Source: Cladocopium goreaui
Lineage: Eukaryota > Sar > Dinophyceae > Suessiales > Symbiodiniaceae
Length of the DNA stretch: 64,000 nt
Assembly: GCA_947184155.2 (NCBI GenBank)
Contig: CAMXCT020006445.1
Span: 1-64,000, forward strand
Reading direction: 5' to 3'
A program made the position numbers and the translations under genes. Of the stretch, positions 63,051-64,000 are shown piece by piece. How positions within the stretch are numbered: position 1 is the stretch's first letter; each line of letters starts with the position of its first letter. The notes under the pieces are model-generated. The model did no database searches. It was given only the letters and a program-made list of their open reading frames with translations, and was not told the origin of the DNA.

Positions 63051-63121
63051 TAATATGGAACGGATGAGATCCTCGTTGGTCCCAGCCACGTGCCACAGGC
63101 TGTTGCATCTTCATCGTTGTC
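63051..63121 (-). CDS. Candidate exon, acidic start
   Basis: The minus strand after CCCAACGTTTCAG reads DNDEDATACGTWLGPTRISS. The 3' border is unclear. Confidence 0.37.
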
Positions 63122-63278
63122 CTGAAACGTTGGGGAATCCATCAGCTAAGATGGGGATGGGGGTAGTTACGATGGGGATGTCCAACCCAACATAGTCTGT
63201 CCCTTCATGCAATTTCTATCCTAGTGACTTAGTGTCAACAAAAAACGAAAGGCTCAGTGCGTTTGGGACAAGCTGAAA

Positions 63279-63402
63279 TTATTTCGGATGAATGCTTTCC
63301 ACGAGCCATTGGGCACGTGGCATCCGCAGGCCGTGCGTGCTTTGACAGGCTCTTTCTGCCATGTTCATCTGGATCATCCCTTCGGAAATGATATGGCAAA
63401 AC
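63279..63402 (-). CDS. C-terminal exon, unknown protein
   Basis: The minus strand after AGAAGGCATTGCAG reads HIISEGMIQMNMAERACQST and then LRMPRAQWLVESIHPK to TAA at 63279. A second minus frame (RRDDPDEHGRKSLSKHARP) is open but less biased. Confidence 0.4.
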
Positions 63403-63549
63403 CTGCAATGCCTTCTGTTTCAAGATTCAAGAGGCAAATACCCCAGCTTGTTTAACAAAAAAAAACAACCATTCACTTGGCTTTGAACATGGGCTATAGC
63501 ACCAAGAAAAATCACATTTTCTCCATATTTTCACAGGAAAAGTGATGTG

Positions 63550-63650
63550 AAGTCCACCCTTCCAGTTGCACCGGCCCCCGGCAGGGCTGTGCCTTATTTT
63601 TCAGCTGCGCGATCCAGCCAGCCGCCAAGTTGCAGATCCTCATAGGACCA
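63550..63650. CDS. Coding-like island, strand unresolved
   Basis: Minus: after GGATCGCGCAG, LKNKAQPCRGPVQLEG. Plus: after TGCCTTATTTTTCAG, LRDPASRQVADPHRTIKHGT to a stop. Confidence 0.28.
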
Positions 63651-63819
63651 TCAAACATGGCACAAAACCAGGTCCACTATGGCTGGTTTAAGCTGACTTT
63701 CCCAGTATTTCGCCCCATCTATAGTCACTGGTTGACCTACCCCCATCTATCAATGGATGATGACTGGATGGTTTATAGTGGAAAATTCCATGATAATATG
63801 GATGATGACTGGGAAATAC

Positions 63820-63927
63820 TGGTTGGTGGTTTCAACCTACCCCTCTGAAAAATGATGGAGTTCGTCAGTTGGGATGATTGTTCCCAGCATATGGAAAAAT
63901 CAAAAACTGTTCCAAACCCCCAACCAG
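63820..63927. mobile_element. Family C element
   Basis: TGGTTGGTGGTTTCAACC to CCCCAACCAG. Core almost identical to 41705-41824. Confidence 0.75.
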
Positions 63928-64000
63928 CATATAATCACTTTTAGAGGAGAGCATAACATAGTAAAACCCCATCTATGATTATAGAATATTGTAATTGTAT

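Noticed and set aside
1-64000. Dinoflagellate spliced-leader gene or telomere repeat
   Set aside because: I saw neither the SL motif nor TTTAGGG arrays; the TTTAGTATTAGGGGG motif belongs to the nested element.

Overview
The window reads as nuclear DNA of a dinoflagellate, most likely a Symbiodiniaceae-like core species (inference). Evidence: an 8.8-kb Copia retrotransposon with the large multi-domain polyprotein style of dinoflagellate elements; no bacterial-type open frames; short GC-rich coding-like islands (about 40-200 bp) with exon-like borders scattered in AT-rich, repeat-choked DNA; and many miniature inverted-repeat elements and microsatellites. No rRNA, tRNA, CRISPR array or spliced-leader gene was recognised.

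Layout. 1-26,500: exon islands, mostly reading best on the minus strand (for example the C-terminal exon at 9411-9558 and exons at 12395-12488 and 14398-14564), with at least seven families of short inverted-repeat elements between them, ending in a 600-bp 10-bp-unit satellite (25,728-26,322). 26,524-35,359: one complete Copia LTR retrotransposon with identical 342-bp LTRs and a perfect 6-bp target duplication. It encodes Gag, zinc knuckle, protease, a methyltransferase-like domain, integrase, reverse transcriptase and a frame-broken RNase H. A separate 189-codon ORF lies inside it in another frame. 35,360-64,000: more exon islands, again mainly minus strand, with several separate C-terminal exons (37860, 39594, 45792, 51867, 57999, 61188, 63279). 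This suggests a head-to-tail array of intron-rich genes. Inverted-repeat elements are dense here too, including an 800-bp element with a 119-bp tandem array nested inside another element (58,988-59,860).

How it works together. Only the retrotransposon can be given functions with confidence. None of the host-type exons was recognised as a named family. They are called from codon bias (C/G at third positions), pyrimidine tracts before AG and GT donors. Because the antisense of such islands is often also open, the strand of several remains uncertain, and exon borders are estimates. The repeat families look recently active. Several copies of the commonest one are flanked by direct repeats of differing length (6 to 23 bp), which is the most unusual structural signal in the window beside the captured ORF in the retrotransposon.
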